A program made the translations under genes and the position numbers. This document shows positions 24,649 to 24,812 of a DNA stretch of 24,812 nt, in pieces. Where the stretch lies: the NCBI GenBank assembly GCA_002473085.1, contig DKTP01000134.1, positions 1 to 24,812 on the forward strand. The letters run 5' to 3'. The notes under the pieces were generated by a model that was not told the DNA's origin, did not search any database, and was given only the letters and a program-made list of their open reading frames with translations. The first letter of the stretch is position 1. Every line of letters starts with the position of its first letter. The stretch comes from Anaerolineales bacterium UBA7227 (GTDB lineage Bacteria > Chloroflexota > Anaerolineae > Anaerolineales > Villigracilaceae).

Positions 24649-24812
24649 ATGTATCCGCATATTCTTCACCGAATCGACGAACCGATCCTCGACGTGCAGA
24701 AATTGACCGTCCGTTATAACGGGCGCGCGGCGCTCGACGACGTGACCTTCCACCTGCACGCGGGCGAACGCGTCGCGGTTGTCGGTCCGAACGGCGCGGG
24801 GAAAAGCACGCT
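24649..24812 (+). CDS. Metal ABC transporter ATP-binding protein, N-terminal part only
   Basis: The start of an ABC ATPase, cut by the window end (54 codons seen). VQKLTVRYNGRAALDDVTF is the typical beta-strand start, and VGPNGAGKST is the Walker A motif. It lies 25 nt after the ZnuA/TroA-like gene, so it is the ATPase of that importer (ZnuC-like). The ATG at 24649 has no strong ribosome-binding site. Confidence 0.88.
   Translation, partial: MYPHILHRIDEPILDVQKLTVRYNGRAALDDVTFHLHAGERVAVVGPNGAGKST

Overview
The window is GC-rich, densely packed chromosomal DNA from a bacterium. Several traits suggest Chloroflexota, probably class Anaerolineae: lipoproteins with long Thr/Pro linkers, a LipM-like lipoylation enzyme, an rpoC with a coiled-coil-rich N-terminal part, strongly GC-biased third codon positions, and many small palindromic elements. 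This placement is inference from style and family content; there is no rRNA here. Nearly all genes are housekeeping genes or small conserved operons. No transposase, prophage or CRISPR array is visible.

Layout. Positions 1-204 hold two minus-strand serine tRNAs: GCT (its 3' end is cut by the window edge) and TGA. Positions 553-1893 hold a MiaB-type tRNA methylthiotransferase. Positions 2114-6436 form a plus-strand operon: a BMP-family lipoprotein, a metallophosphoesterase, a ParB-like protein, a DapA-superfamily enzyme and a LipM/LplA-family protein. The last two carry palindromes inserted in frame. A minus-strand TumE-like toxin-antitoxin pair follows (6522-7123). Then come gyrA (7198-9744), an SH3-domain lipoprotein (9950-10813) and rpoC (10982-15229), all minus strand and each with a recognisable promoter and/or terminator.

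From rpoC, a structured 477-bp divergent intergenic region leads to a plus-strand class I/II aminotransferase (15707-16948). Next are an NAD-dependent epimerase (minus, 17011-17973) and a divergent HAL/PAL-type ammonia-lyase (plus, 18090-19616). The minus-strand cluster nfeD - lipA - LuxR/DUF805 fusion occupies 22816 down to 19687. A plus-strand isoprenylcysteine methyltransferase-like membrane protein (22863-23576) and the start of a zinc/manganese ABC transporter (binding protein, then a truncated ATPase) end the window.

How it fits together. MiaB would modify A37 of tRNAs reading UNN codons, and one such tRNA, Ser(TGA), is encoded just upstream. LipA and the LipM-like protein could together make protein-bound lipoate. 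gyrA and rpoC are core information genes. rpoC here has no rpoB immediately upstream and starts from its own promoter.

Most interesting signals. (1) The rpoC/aminotransferase divergent region has a good sigma70-type promoter on each strand. Each is followed within a few bases by a tiny ORF whose stop codon lies inside a strong hairpin, which is the geometry of leader-peptide attenuators. (2) Several genes have a -10 box only 6-8 nt before the start codon, suggesting leaderless mRNAs. (3) Perfect palindromes of 33 nt and 21 nt lie in frame inside two adjacent genes. (4) There is a TumE-like toxin-antitoxin pair. (5) A LuxR-type DNA-binding domain is fused to a DUF805 membrane domain. (6) The GyrA has no recognisable GyrA box and carries a short duplicated basic tail.
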